This document shows positions 27,166 through 35,879 of a DNA stretch of 64,000 nt, one piece after another (positions within the stretch are counted from its first letter, which is position 1; the number at the start of each line of letters is the position of its first letter). Source of the DNA: Calothrix sp. PCC 7716 (GTDB taxonomy: Bacteria > Cyanobacteriota > Cyanobacteriia > Cyanobacteriales > Nostocaceae); contig NZ_AP025018.1 of NCBI RefSeq assembly GCF_019977735.1, forward strand, positions 11,226,580 to 11,290,579, in the 5' to 3' direction. A program made the position numbers and the translations under genes. Below the pieces are notes generated by a model. That model saw only the letters and a program-made list of their open reading frames with translations. It did no database searches and was not told the origin of the DNA.

Positions 27166-28317
27166 TTAATAACGTAAAACTGCTGCTACTGGTGCATCCC
27201 CTGGTACTTGTTCCGGCGCCACAGCATAGACTGTACCACCATTAAGAATAGTATGTAGTGCAGCTAAATCCATTAAATCTTCGTCTCCTGGTTCTGGCTG
27301 TGGATGCATCTGCAAATTACTTGTTTCGGGATTGAACATCCCCCACTTTTGCTCTCCTACTGGCACAAACAAAGAATCTATTCGTTGATAGTAAGCAGCA
27401 GGCACAACCTCTTGGATACTGTTAGCTGTTTTCCCAGTTCCTAAATTCGCTTGATAGTAAGCAACAGCTTCATCTTGGACTGCTTCAAAATATGGTTGAA
27501 CAATTTGCCAAGCTTCTACGTGTAATTCAGAAGCTTTTAATTGGTCAGGGTTTCCAGTAATACCTTCCTCAATTAAATTTGAATAAGAGTTAGCTTGCTT
27601 ATAAATAGGTAAAAGATAATCAACACCAGCAAGAACCAAAGGCGCCTTTTGACCTTTTAGTAACTCTTGCAATCCTTCATTAACCTTGCGGAAGTAACGT
27701 AGTATATTATCCTTATTATCATCATTACCGGCGCCATGACCGTGAAAAACTGCAGCCCTATCACCACCCCCACCTTGGGATGTACCTGTATGGAACTGAA
27801 GATTTTTTTCTGGGTCATCGTATTTTAAAGCTTCCCCAATACTGGTAGGTACATCTTCTAACTCAATTTCACGCACACTATAACGAGTTCCTTGGAATAG
27901 ACGTACTAAATTTTGACTGAGTGCCAAAATATAAAACTGCCCATCACCCGTAAGTAAAGACATTAAAGGTTTGAGGTGGAAACGGTCGGTAACAACAACT
28001 AATTCTTGGAAATCAAGAGGTACAGTATAATAGCTAAAAATGTTTTTCGAGATAAAAATCGCTAATCCATCGCTTTGATGCTGCCAAAACTCATATTCAT
28101 CTAACTCTTGGGCAGGTGCCAATAAATCTCTTGCATCTTGAGGACGTAAACCATTTGCAATTAACTTTTCTTCAGCTTCCCGCATTAAATTCTTAAAGCG
28201 AATTGGGTTTTGTAAGGTCTCCGTACTCATCTTGTGAGTTGGCATATAAATAGAAACGCAGTCTGTGCCACCTTCCGCAGTTAAAATTGCTAATTCGTCA
28301 ATAGAAAATAAATTCAT
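27166..28317 (-). CDS. Bacterial archaeo-eukaryotic release-factor-like (baeRF) protein
   Basis: 383 residues matching the baeRF group, distant relatives of eRF1/Pelota: N-terminal MNLFSIDELAILTAEGGTDC with CVSIYMPTHKMSTETLQNPI, a central YILALSQNLVRLFQG, and the C-terminal eRF1-like part ending GTVYAVAPEQVPGDAPVAAVLRY. Such proteins are proposed to act in ribosome rescue or stress translation. It heads a tight group with MscS and rhomboid. A GTGA direct repeat lies 65 bp upstream. Two decayed pieces of paralogues are in this window (3405-3470 and 29290-29400), showing repeated duplication and loss. Confidence 0.82.
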   Translation of the reverse strand: MNLFSIDELAILTAEGGTDCVSIYMPTHKMSTETLQNPIRFKNLMREAEEKLIANGLRPQDARDLLAPAQELDEYEFWQHQSDGLAIFISKNIFSYYTVPLDFQELVVVTDRFHLKPLMSLLTGDGQFYILALSQNLVRLFQGTRYSVREIELEDVPTSIGEALKYDDPEKNLQFHTGTSQGGGGDRAAVFHGHGAGNDDNKDNILRYFRKVNEGLQELLKGQKAPLVLAGVDYLLPIYKQANSYSNLIEEGITGNPDQLKASELHVEAWQIVQPYFEAVQDEAVAYYQANLGTGKTANSIQEVVPAAYYQRIDSLFVPVGEQKWGMFNPETSNLQMHPQPEPGDEDLMDLAALHTILNGGTVYAVAPEQVPGDAPVAAVLRY

Positions 28318-28381
28318 AAATACCTCATGCTAATTATACAATTGGCTATCAATTCCCCTATCTATAGCTTGCCAGCCAAAT

Positions 28382-28396
28382 GTGATGGAAAAGTGA
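28382..28396 (-). promoter_or_regulatory. GTGA direct repeat, 11-bp phase (copy 5)
   Basis: AAATGTGATGGAAAAGTGAT with GTGA at 28382 and 28393, 65 bp before the baeRF start. It sits in the 356-bp spacer to the divergent DUF1400 gene, which is otherwise AT-rich with no other clear element. Confidence 0.42.
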
Positions 28397-28673
28397 TAAC
28401 AATTGCGGCTGAAGCATTATTTATATATGTCTTAGGTACAATAATTTTATTAATACGATATGTATTAAGGTATAGGAAATCATTAGCATTATATAACATA
28501 CTGGTTACTTGAAAGCACTGTGGTTTTGCTATCGCATTATTTGAATTATTGCTTCAAGTCGCTTTCAAAGGATATTTCAATACGAATAAAACTTTTGATG
28601 ATTAATTAAAAGAGTCCTATAAACGGTGCCAGTGCTGAAATTAAATTGTTTTTTAATTTACAAGATTACGCAC

Positions 28674-29255
28674 ATGAAATATTTATCGACCTTAAAACGC
28701 AGCTTTTCTATAATTGCTTCTATTGGCACTTTATTTTATACTACTAGTGCCATTGCAGCGGATAGAGTAGTTTTTACATACGGTGCTTTTCGGCAATCAT
28801 TATCAGTAGATGAATTGGCAACTTTTGCTACTACTGGTGAAACTTCATCAGGCGTAAGATACTATTTAAATCGAACAGGTCAAGACCCACAATCAATTCG
28901 TAATACCTTAACGCGCGAAGTTAATGTTACTCCTGTAACGCTAGATAGAACTCTCAATACCCGAATTGGCTCGTATTTGCTTGACCAAATCGGTTATTCA
29001 ATTCGCACACGGTCAAATCAAGCAAATCGGCAAGCTTTGCGTTCGGCTTTAGTTTTATCCGCCAGCAAGGATAACAAAATCTCATTGATTGAAGTGATTC
29101 AAAACTATCCATCATCAGAGATAGTTGTTGAAGGCGACCGAATTATTCGGACTTATAATCAACTCAGCATTCTCGCAGAAGATTTACAAAGGATATTTGG
29201 TATTTCCACATCTTTAAAACTGCGCGGTATTATTGATATTACTCAGCATTTGTAG
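28674..29255 (+). CDS. Exported DUF1400-domain protein
   Basis: 193 residues from the ATG at 28674, which begins a signal peptide (FSIIASIGTLFYTTSAIAA). The mature part is a DUF1400-type domain: ADRVVFTYGAFRQSLSVDELATFATTGETS followed by repeated helical segments. In many cyanobacterial proteins this domain precedes an alpha/beta hydrolase; here the hydrolase is absent, so this is a stand-alone version. An in-frame ATG/GTG upstream would add residues before the signal. It converges on the decayed baeRF fragment. Confidence 0.75.
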   Translation: MKYLSTLKRSFSIIASIGTLFYTTSAIAADRVVFTYGAFRQSLSVDELATFATTGETSSGVRYYLNRTGQDPQSIRNTLTREVNVTPVTLDRTLNTRIGSYLLDQIGYSIRTRSNQANRQALRSALVLSASKDNKISLIEVIQNYPSSEIVVEGDRIIRTYNQLSILAEDLQRIFGISTSLKLRGIIDITQHL

Positions 29256-29289
29256 TAGTTTGACTTACAAATATTAAGCTAATTAATAT

Positions 29290-29400
29290 CATTTGTAGCG
29301 TTTCCGTACTCATTTTAAAAGTCGGCATATAAATAGAAACGCAATCTGTATTTCCTAGTGCGGTTAAAATTGCTAATTCTTCAATTGAAAATAATTTCAT
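29290..29400 (-). pseudogene. Truncated baeRF 5' fragment
   Basis: An ATG at 29400 starts MKLFSIEELAILTALGNTDC then VSIYMPTFKMSTETLQ, nearly identical to the first 36 residues of the intact baeRF at 28317. It then diverges into unrelated codons and stops. Upstream bases (CATAACTACCTCG / CATAAATACCTCA) also match. It is a duplicated 5' end left after deletion and is unlikely to be functional. Confidence 0.85.
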
Positions 29401-29425
29401 AACTACCTCGTTCAAATTGTACATT

Positions 29426-29495
29426 GTAGAGACGCGATTAATCGCGTCTCTACGACATATCGCGTCTCTACGATTCATCGCATTCTACGTAGATA
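29426..29495. repeat. GTAGAGACGCGAT repeat cluster
   Basis: A palindrome (GTAGAGACGCGATT / AATCGCGTCTCTAC) at 29426-29453 is followed by a further half-copy (CGCGTCTCTACG) and a degenerate one ending TCTACGTAG. It matches the repeat at 10904 and sits between the baeRF fragment and the PRC-barrel gene end. Confidence 0.75.
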
Positions 29496-29501
29496 TAATT
29501 T

Positions 29502-30350
29502 TTACCTTTCCACAACAGGGCGCCCTTGAGTATCGATATCTAATTCTTCGCGACGGATTTGTTCAGTAGCTTCAACGGTGTCACTTTCGACAACTTTTTT
29601 AACTCGTACTTCTTCTTTGACAACAGCTTGTTTTTGAATATCTGCCTTTTCTTCGTAGATATCCATACGAGCTACTTCACCAGAACGAAAAGCATCATTT
29701 GGCGCTCCCGTTGGTTTTGTACTCGCGGGGGAGTTACGCTCAATAACTACTCTTTCTTTTTCTACAGGAACAGCAACACGGGCAGTTTCGGTTTCAACAT
29801 GCTTACCAATCGAAACTTCCCCAGCTTTTTGACGTTGCTTGTTAGCAATCAATCTTTCTTCATACAACTTCAAACTTTGACCATCACTTGTACTATCAGC
29901 TTTTGGTATATCGTACAAAGAAGAGTCCTGCTCATAGTTATAAGTCGCGCGGTCGTAAGCAGCAGGTTGGGTTAGACCAGAAGTAGCAACAGAACCGCGA
30001 TAAACACCGCGTACTTGCTCCTCGTAGTCATAATCAATTTCTTCGAGTTCATCGTAATTTGGCAAATTTTCCACTTGCTCTTTAGTTAGGCCTTTGGCAT
30101 AAACTCGTTTGTCGCTGTAATGAATATCTGCACGACCTACAGGTAGTAAAACCTTTTTGCCAAAAATCCAAAAACCTGTATCTACAACTAAATAGCGAAA
30201 GCGTCCGTTTGTTTGATCGACTAAAATATTGTGAATTGTACCGACTTTTTCATTTGTTTCGGTATAAACGTCGAAATTATCGATATCATCAACATCAGAG
30301 CGACTATCTATGTGGTCGTGGTAATAGTCTGTAATCTTGACAAGTGCCAT
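29502..30350 (-). CDS. PRC-barrel/DUF2382 stress-type protein
   Basis: 282 residues: an N-terminal PRC-barrel domain (about 20-105: DNFDVYTETNEKVGTIHNIL, RYLVVDTGFWIFGKKVLLPVG), a Tyr/Asp/Glu-rich linker, and a C-terminal DUF2382 domain with SLKLYEERLIANKQRQKAGEVSIGK, then VPVEKERVVIER and EEVRVKKVVESDTVE. This combination is common in desiccation- and radiation-tolerant bacteria and in Nostoc, where it is often stress-induced; its biochemical role is unknown. A GTGA direct repeat lies 46 bp upstream, and GGAG precedes the ATG. Confidence 0.88.
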   Translation of the reverse strand: MALVKITDYYHDHIDSRSDVDDIDNFDVYTETNEKVGTIHNILVDQTNGRFRYLVVDTGFWIFGKKVLLPVGRADIHYSDKRVYAKGLTKEQVENLPNYDELEEIDYDYEEQVRGVYRGSVATSGLTQPAAYDRATYNYEQDSSLYDIPKADSTSDGQSLKLYEERLIANKQRQKAGEVSIGKHVETETARVAVPVEKERVVIERNSPASTKPTGAPNDAFRSGEVARMDIYEEKADIQKQAVVKEEVRVKKVVESDTVEATEQIRREELDIDTQGRPVVER

Positions 30351-30395
30351 TTTTCTCTCCTATTCAATTCGCTAACTCCAGATTAAAAAATGAAT

Positions 30396-30410
30396 GTGAG
30401 CGAAAAGTGA
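30396..30410 (-). promoter_or_regulatory. GTGA direct repeat, 11-bp phase (copy 3)
   Basis: GAATGTGAGCGAAAAGTGAC with GTGA at 30396 and 30407, 46 bp before the PRC-barrel/DUF2382 start codon, where a core promoter or activator site would lie. Confidence 0.45.
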
Positions 30411-30460
30411 CTTTTATGTAATTGCTTTCTTAATAATTGGTTAATCGCCTGGAACGGTAA

Positions 30461-30477
30461 GGTGGGCAGTGCCCACC
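30461..30477. repeat. Interspersed palindrome (GGTGGGCAGTGCCCACC)
   Basis: A 17-bp palindrome preceded by GGTAA and followed about 30 bp later by TTACAAGCTTTTT. The same palindrome plus TTACAAGCTTTTT recurs at 35269-35317, so the repeat unit is longer than the hairpin. Confidence 0.7.
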
Positions 30478-30539
30478 CGAAGCAAAAATAGGTGTTACAA
30501 GCTTTTTTATACTCTCTGTTAATAATTGAAGTCATGAGA

Positions 30540-32840
30540 CTAACTAAGTCGCTGCGTTATGGGAATTAAAATAACAAACTCTGTTCCTGTACCCTCTTCA
30601 GAGAAGCATTCCAATTTACCATGATGTTTCTCTGTAATGATTTTGTAGCTAATTGACAATCCCATTCCCGTACCTTTACCTACAGGTTTTGTCGTGAAAA
30701 AGGGGTTAAAAATATTCTTTTGAACATTTTTTGGAATTCCAGTACCATTATCAATAATTGCAACTTGTATCCATTGTTTATCTAAGCAAGATGTACTAAT
30801 AGTGATTTTGTTCGGGTGTTGTTCTAGCTTTTTTTCAGTAAGTTTAATACTTCTAGTTTCTAATGCATCAATGGCATTGGCTAAAATATTCATGAAAACT
30901 TGGTTGAGTTGTCCTGCATAACACTGAACTTCTGGTAAACTTTGATAATCTTTTATTACTTGAATTTCTGGACGAGAAAACTCTTTTTCTCCAGAGACAC
31001 GAACGATTTGGGATTTAAGACGATGTTGCAAAATTAACAGGGTACTATCAATACCTTCATGAATGTTTACAGGTTTGATATCAGCTTCATCCATACGAGA
31101 AAAGTTTCGTAAAGAAAGGACAATTTCTCGAATACGTTCGGCGCCTATTTTCATCGATGATAAAACTTTTGGCAAATCTTCTTGTAAAAACTCTAAATCA
31201 ATTTCCTCGCTTCTCTCGACTATTTTAGCCACAGGTTCGGGATATTCTTGTTGATATAGGTGAATAAATTCTAATAAATTTTTAGTATACTCTTGAACAT
31301 GGGTAAGATTTCCGAAAATAAAGCTGACAGGGTTATTAATTTCATGGGCAACTCCAGCTACTAACTGTCCTAAACTAGACATTTTTTCACCTTGTAACAT
31401 CTGTGCTTGAGTTTGTTGGAGTTCTATTAAAGCATGTTTTAGTTCAGCAGTGCGTTCTTCTACACGTTGTTCCAGTTGCTCGTTAGTTGCTTCTAATTCT
31501 GAAAACGAGTTCCGCAGTTGTCCTGCCATATTATTAAAAGATTGGGCTAGAGTGTTAAACTCATATATATTAATATCTTGAATTGTTTGGTTTAAATCAC
31601 CACTTGCTATTGCTTTACTAGCTCCGTTCAGACGCAACAGTGGTTGCATAATCCAACGGGATGTATAAATACCTATAACAGTTGCCACAGCTAAGGCGCC
31701 GAAGCAAAGTAAAATTGTGGTACGAGTATTTTGATGAATTTGTTCCATGAACGTAGTTTCTGGTACACTGACCACAACTAGCCAATCTAAACCATATTCA
31801 TCACGCCAAGGTGTAATATGTACGTAATCTAAATCTTTCTGAAGTTGTAGTTGCAGTTTTTGGATGTTAGATATTTTTTCAAAACTACCAAATTTCTGTT
31901 TGATTTGTTTGGCAATACTTTGAATTTTAGTATTATCGCTATTAACAGCTTGCAAGCGATTAATTTGATTATTGGCAATGACAAACGGCTTTTTATTCCC
32001 AGAATTGGCAATTAACATTCCATTACGTTCGACAATAAATATTTGACCAGTGCGAGTAATATCTAGTTTATTTAAATATTCACTCAGCTTTAATAGATGA
32101 ATATCGCTTCCCGTTACACCAATTAGTGTATTGTTATTATCATAAACTGGACGACCTGCTGAAGCAGCAATATAGGGTGGTAAGTTAGGGTCGTAGTAGG
32201 TGTAAATTCTATTCCAAGTAGGTTTACCCGCTTTGATTGGTTGCTGATATGAAACTTCATTCAATGTATCCCAGGTAGCATTACTAATAGCTTGCATCGG
32301 GTTTCCCTGATTATCGGTCAGGTAACTGGTAACATTTTTAGGTAAGCTAAGAGAAAGGGATTTAATATCGTCATACACAATGGTTTTTCCATCATAACGT
32401 CCGCTTCCTATTGATTCCCCTGTAGGAAGTGATAACCATATATAAGACATATCATAAGCCTGCATTTGATGCCAGAAATATTTACCAACAGCTTTGCGCT
32501 GCTCAAAAGTAGGGTTCTGCCCATTGTTTACATCCAATAAACCCAAACGTATTGCATCCGCATTAATTTGGCTGATTTTATGGGGGGTGGATAGATAACT
32601 ATCTAACTGTTGGTTCACCTTACTACTGGTTCGAGTCATCAACTGGTTTGCTAAATCATTAACAGCTTTTTGCCCATTTTGGTAAGAGAGATAACCTACA
32701 AGTCCCACGGCGCCTATAATTTGAAGGATAAAGGGAATAATGAGAATGGATTGCAAACGATATATCCAGGGAGAAGTTGGGGTTGATAAAGGTTTTCGTA
32801 TCATATACAGAAATCCAGGTGAGTTAAAATATCTGCTCAA
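30540..32840 (-). CDS. Sensor histidine kinase with extracytoplasmic Cache-type domain
   Basis: 766 residues: a membrane segment near residue 30-50, a large periplasmic domain with Cache features (WLSLPTGESIGSGRYDG, ASAGRPVYDNNNTLIGVTGSDI, NRNGMLIANSG-like), a second segment near 375-395, HAMP, a coiled coil (LEATNEQLEQRVEERTAEL), and a HisKA-like domain with the phospho-acceptor in GVAHEINNPVSFIFGNL. The ATPase domain ends with DNGTGIP, FFTTKPVGKGTGMGLSI and GKLECFSEEGTGTEF. The long insert after HEINNP is usual for this cyanobacterial subgroup. The ligand is unknown and no response regulator is adjacent. An internal ATG at 32804 is an alternative start. Confidence 0.9.
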   Translation of the reverse strand: MSRYFNSPGFLYMIRKPLSTPTSPWIYRLQSILIIPFILQIIGAVGLVGYLSYQNGQKAVNDLANQLMTRTSSKVNQQLDSYLSTPHKISQINADAIRLGLLDVNNGQNPTFEQRKAVGKYFWHQMQAYDMSYIWLSLPTGESIGSGRYDGKTIVYDDIKSLSLSLPKNVTSYLTDNQGNPMQAISNATWDTLNEVSYQQPIKAGKPTWNRIYTYYDPNLPPYIAASAGRPVYDNNNTLIGVTGSDIHLLKLSEYLNKLDITRTGQIFIVERNGMLIANSGNKKPFVIANNQINRLQAVNSDNTKIQSIAKQIKQKFGSFEKISNIQKLQLQLQKDLDYVHITPWRDEYGLDWLVVVSVPETTFMEQIHQNTRTTILLCFGALAVATVIGIYTSRWIMQPLLRLNGASKAIASGDLNQTIQDINIYEFNTLAQSFNNMAGQLRNSFSELEATNEQLEQRVEERTAELKHALIELQQTQAQMLQGEKMSSLGQLVAGVAHEINNPVSFIFGNLTHVQEYTKNLLEFIHLYQQEYPEPVAKIVERSEEIDLEFLQEDLPKVLSSMKIGAERIREIVLSLRNFSRMDEADIKPVNIHEGIDSTLLILQHRLKSQIVRVSGEKEFSRPEIQVIKDYQSLPEVQCYAGQLNQVFMNILANAIDALETRSIKLTEKKLEQHPNKITISTSCLDKQWIQVAIIDNGTGIPKNVQKNIFNPFFTTKPVGKGTGMGLSISYKIITEKHHGKLECFSEEGTGTEFVILIPITQRLS

Positions 32841-32930
32841 CCTAGTATTCCCATTTCAGATTCCATACTTAATAAATCTTCAAATTATGCTTATATACTT
32901 TTGTTAAATATCACAACGTACCGCATAAAT

Positions 32931-35096
32931 TTATAACCTAGGGCACCAAGCTTGCTGTTTAACTTCAACATTACCTTCTACTACTGTGGCATCCCATTTT
33001 GTAGAGTCTCCATCACGCCAAAACTTCAAATCAACCGAAGCTTTACCAACTTCCACTCGTCGCAATGTTAACTCTGGTAACCAATCAGGTAAATATGGGT
33101 CTATATATAAACAGTGATTCGGCGCCGATGCTTGTAAACCTAACATCGCCTGTAATATTTGAAACACAGACGCTGCTGCCCATGCTTGAGGTACGTTTGC
33201 CTCTAAATAAGGCGCCGGAAAACTTCCTGGTTCGCGTTTAACTCCAGCGTAAAGTTCTGGCAGACGATAATTGCTAAAAAAGCTACCTGCTTCAAAAATT
33301 CCCTGAGCAATCGAGGCGACTTCTTTAGAAAATCCGTAGCGTTTCAATCCTAAAGCAATAATACTATTGTCATGAGGCCAAACCGAACCAAGATGATAAG
33401 AAAAGGGATTATATGCCGGGTTTTGAGTTGATAAAGTGCGAATACCCCAACCAGACCACATGTCTGGTGCAAATAAACGCTCTTTCACTTGTTGCGCGCG
33501 TTCGGGTCGAATAATACCACTCCATAAACAATGACCAACATTCGAGGTTATTGTTTTAACTGGTTGTTTGTCTTTATCTAGTGCAAAAGCATAAAAACCA
33601 ATATCTTCACACCAAAAACGCTCTTCAAAACGTTCGCGTAGTTTTGCTGCTTTTATATATAACTCACGAGAAAATTCGCTTTCCCCCAACACCTCAAATA
33701 CTTCTGCCATTCGCATCATCGCATCAAAAACGTATCCTTGTAACTCGCACAATGCTTTCGGAGCTTCTACTTGGGCACCATCTGGGTAAACAATAGCGTT
33801 ACCAGAATCTTTCCAACCTTGGTTTTCAATACCATAACGTGAATTATTGCGTACTTGGTATTCTTGAAAACCATCACCGTCTAAATCACCATATTTATCA
33901 ATCCATTCTAGGCAACGCAAAGCCACATCGCGCTGTTCAGTTAAAAGTGAAATGTCCCCCATCCATTTCCAAGCTTCGTGCAGCAAAATTAAATATAAAG
34001 GTGTCGCATCAGCACTACCATAATAAGGAGAATGAGGAATTTGTCCCAAACGCGCTAATTCTCCGGTGCGAATTTCGTGTAAAATTTTTCCTGGTTGAGC
34101 ATCACGCCAGTCATCTAACTCAGTAGCTTGTAATTGACCGAGTTTCTTTAAAGTACCAACTGCAAACCCTGCATGAGTAATCATGTTCTGCAAGCTAACT
34201 ATTAAACTATCTCGTCCAAAAACCGTTACAAACTTTGGAACACCAGCAGCGGGTATCCAAACATCTGGCGCCAAGTCATAATCATACAATCGTAAGGCGC
34301 CGATATCTTCGACAGATTGGCGATAAAGTAAGTTCAAATGTTCGTTCTTGCAAGAAAGTTCTGCCACGCTATCAACCCACTGACAATGTAGTCGCTCAAT
34401 TTCTGTATTGATGACGCTTTCATCTACTGTTTGCTTATAAGAAAAATCGATAGTTGATAGCACACGGTCATTATCAATTAAAATGTAATTACAGTCAGCG
34501 TGCCAACTTTCTCCTGGTTGGAGTTGAACTACAAAAGATAGGCGCCCGTTAGCTGAGTGTGGTATGCATGTGCTATTTTGTACCTGATATATTAAGCAAC
34601 GGTAAAAATCATTGTTTTTATAGCTAGTAGCCAATTCTTTTTTTTCAGCATTCCAATTAGTCTCAATATGTCCTCGCCGTACAAACTGCTTTGTTTCCAC
34701 CTCAAAAATATCAGCGAAGTCTGAACGCATGGCAATTTCTAGATTAAAACTAACTGTTTCTAGTCCATAATTAGTTACATCTAGTTCCTCGTGAATACCT
34801 TCTTCAACTGTTCTACTAATAATAAGCGATATCGAACCTTTGGGAACCTTACCACTTCTGCCATAAAATTCAGGGTTAGTAAGATAAATTCGTGCAGCGT
34901 AATAAGTTGTTGTCGTAGAACTCAAACGAATCCACGGATGACCATCAATATAGCAAGCATAGTGACTTAAGTAACGAGTATCCTCAGAGAAAATACCCTG
35001 ATGACCATTGTAGTCAATTTGTCCATTTAAATCAGTCACCATAAAAGTGCTGCCGTGATTAATAGTTAGTAGTGGAGAGCCAACACTGATTCGCAT
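32931..35096 (-). CDS. Amylo-alpha-1,6-glucosidase / glycogen-debranching-type hydrolase
   Basis: 721 residues, full length: an N-terminal GDE_N_bis-type beta domain (ISVGSPLLTINHGSTFMVTDL, DTRYLSHYACYIDG) and a C-terminal (alpha/alpha)6 barrel (VFGRDSLIVSLQNM, DWRDAQPGKILHEIRTGEL, WIDKYGDLDGDGFQEYQ, SYHLGSVWPHDNSIIALGL, PQAWAAASVFQILQAMLG). It probably removes 1,6-linked glucose from storage glucan or related oligosaccharides. The start is GAATATG-type with weak ribosome site. A GTGA direct repeat lies 105 bp upstream. The truncated paralogue at 8904-10529 shares most motifs, so this may be the only working copy nearby. Confidence 0.9.
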   Translation of the reverse strand: MRISVGSPLLTINHGSTFMVTDLNGQIDYNGHQGIFSEDTRYLSHYACYIDGHPWIRLSSTTTTYYAARIYLTNPEFYGRSGKVPKGSISLIISRTVEEGIHEELDVTNYGLETVSFNLEIAMRSDFADIFEVETKQFVRRGHIETNWNAEKKELATSYKNNDFYRCLIYQVQNSTCIPHSANGRLSFVVQLQPGESWHADCNYILIDNDRVLSTIDFSYKQTVDESVINTEIERLHCQWVDSVAELSCKNEHLNLLYRQSVEDIGALRLYDYDLAPDVWIPAAGVPKFVTVFGRDSLIVSLQNMITHAGFAVGTLKKLGQLQATELDDWRDAQPGKILHEIRTGELARLGQIPHSPYYGSADATPLYLILLHEAWKWMGDISLLTEQRDVALRCLEWIDKYGDLDGDGFQEYQVRNNSRYGIENQGWKDSGNAIVYPDGAQVEAPKALCELQGYVFDAMMRMAEVFEVLGESEFSRELYIKAAKLRERFEERFWCEDIGFYAFALDKDKQPVKTITSNVGHCLWSGIIRPERAQQVKERLFAPDMWSGWGIRTLSTQNPAYNPFSYHLGSVWPHDNSIIALGLKRYGFSKEVASIAQGIFEAGSFFSNYRLPELYAGVKREPGSFPAPYLEANVPQAWAAASVFQILQAMLGLQASAPNHCLYIDPYLPDWLPELTLRRVEVGKASVDLKFWRDGDSTKWDATVVEGNVEVKQQAWCPRL

Positions 35097-35200
35097 ATTC
35101 TTTTCCTAGTAAAATTTTGGATTTGTAACTTTCAATTTTGATATTTATTTCAATGTCTATGATTGTTAGACAATTCATACAGTTAATTTAGAAAGTAAAT

Positions 35201-35215
35201 GTGACTAGAAAGTGA
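35201..35215 (-). promoter_or_regulatory. GTGA direct repeat, 11-bp phase (copy 4)
   Basis: AAATGTGACTAGAAAGTGAT with GTGA at 35201 and 35212, 105 bp before the amylo-1,6-glucosidase start. It is the only clear regulatory candidate in the 480-bp spacer, which otherwise holds the repeat element at 35241-35347 and AT-rich sequence. Confidence 0.45.
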
Positions 35216-35240
35216 TATGCTCAGACGATAGAGTAACTGA

Positions 35241-35347
35241 CATCTTGTACCTTCTCAATAAAGGTAAGGTGGGCAGTGCCCACCTTACTACACTTGGGAT
35301 AAGCATTACAAGCTTTTTCATTCTCAATAAATTCAAGGTGCAAGATG
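35241..35347. repeat. MITE-like repeat with inverted ends and internal palindrome
   Basis: Ends CATCTTGTACCTT (35241-35253) and AAGGTGCAAGATG (35335-35347) form a 12/13 inverted repeat. Inside lies the palindrome TAAGGTGGGCA/GTGCCCACCTTA (35265-35287) and TTACAAGCTTTTT. The central part matches the repeat at 30461. It has no coding capacity. Confidence 0.6.
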
Positions 35348-35576
35348 TGACGTAAATAGAGTAGTGAGCTACAAATGTCTATATACTGGAGAAAGATAAA
35401 TTAAGCTTAAAAAATTAGATATTTTAGTTCTTAAGCAGGATGAACGCAGCTTTGATAATCTAGTAAGTTATCAAAACAGTATAGTAGATACCAGTCTGAA
35501 GGGATTACCATTTACTGTCACATTTAAATCATATTTATAAGCCATCATATAAATTTAAGTAGTGGTTTTGTATTAT

Positions 35577-35879
35577 ATGAATACTCAAAAAACTCGTATA
35601 CTATTACAAGAATGGCTCAAAATTACTTTATTCGCATTTTTATTCCTAAGTGTAATTACTGTATTAATGCTTGTACTGTTTACAATCATAAGAGTACCGA
35701 CTTTTACAATCGGTAATAATATTTTTTGGCTATTACGATGGCATTATGAACCAGGTATAAAATTTGCAATACAGTTCAATCCTGTATCTTTATTTATTAT
35801 TGCAGCTATTATTGGTTTTATTGGACTTTGGCTAAGAGCAAACAAGCTTACAGAATATAGAAGGAGTCAAAGACGATGA
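35577..35879 (+). CDS. Small two-helix membrane protein
   Basis: About 100 residues with two hydrophobic segments (LFAFLFLSVITVLMLVLFTII and VSLFIIAAIIGFIGLWL) and a basic C-terminus (YRRSQRR). Its stop overlaps the start of the AI-2E-type gene by 4 bp (ATGA), so translation is coupled. A GTG 15 bp upstream is an alternative start. Function unknown; likely a partner of the downstream permease. Confidence 0.65.
   Translation: MNTQKTRILLQEWLKITLFAFLFLSVITVLMLVLFTIIRVPTFTIGNNIFWLLRWHYEPGIKFAIQFNPVSLFIIAAIIGFIGLWLRANKLTEYRRSQRR

Noticed and set aside
28327-28512. Possible small membrane protein upstream of DUF1400
   Set aside because: It spans the likely promoter region and GTGA repeat of the baeRF gene, with no ribosome site.
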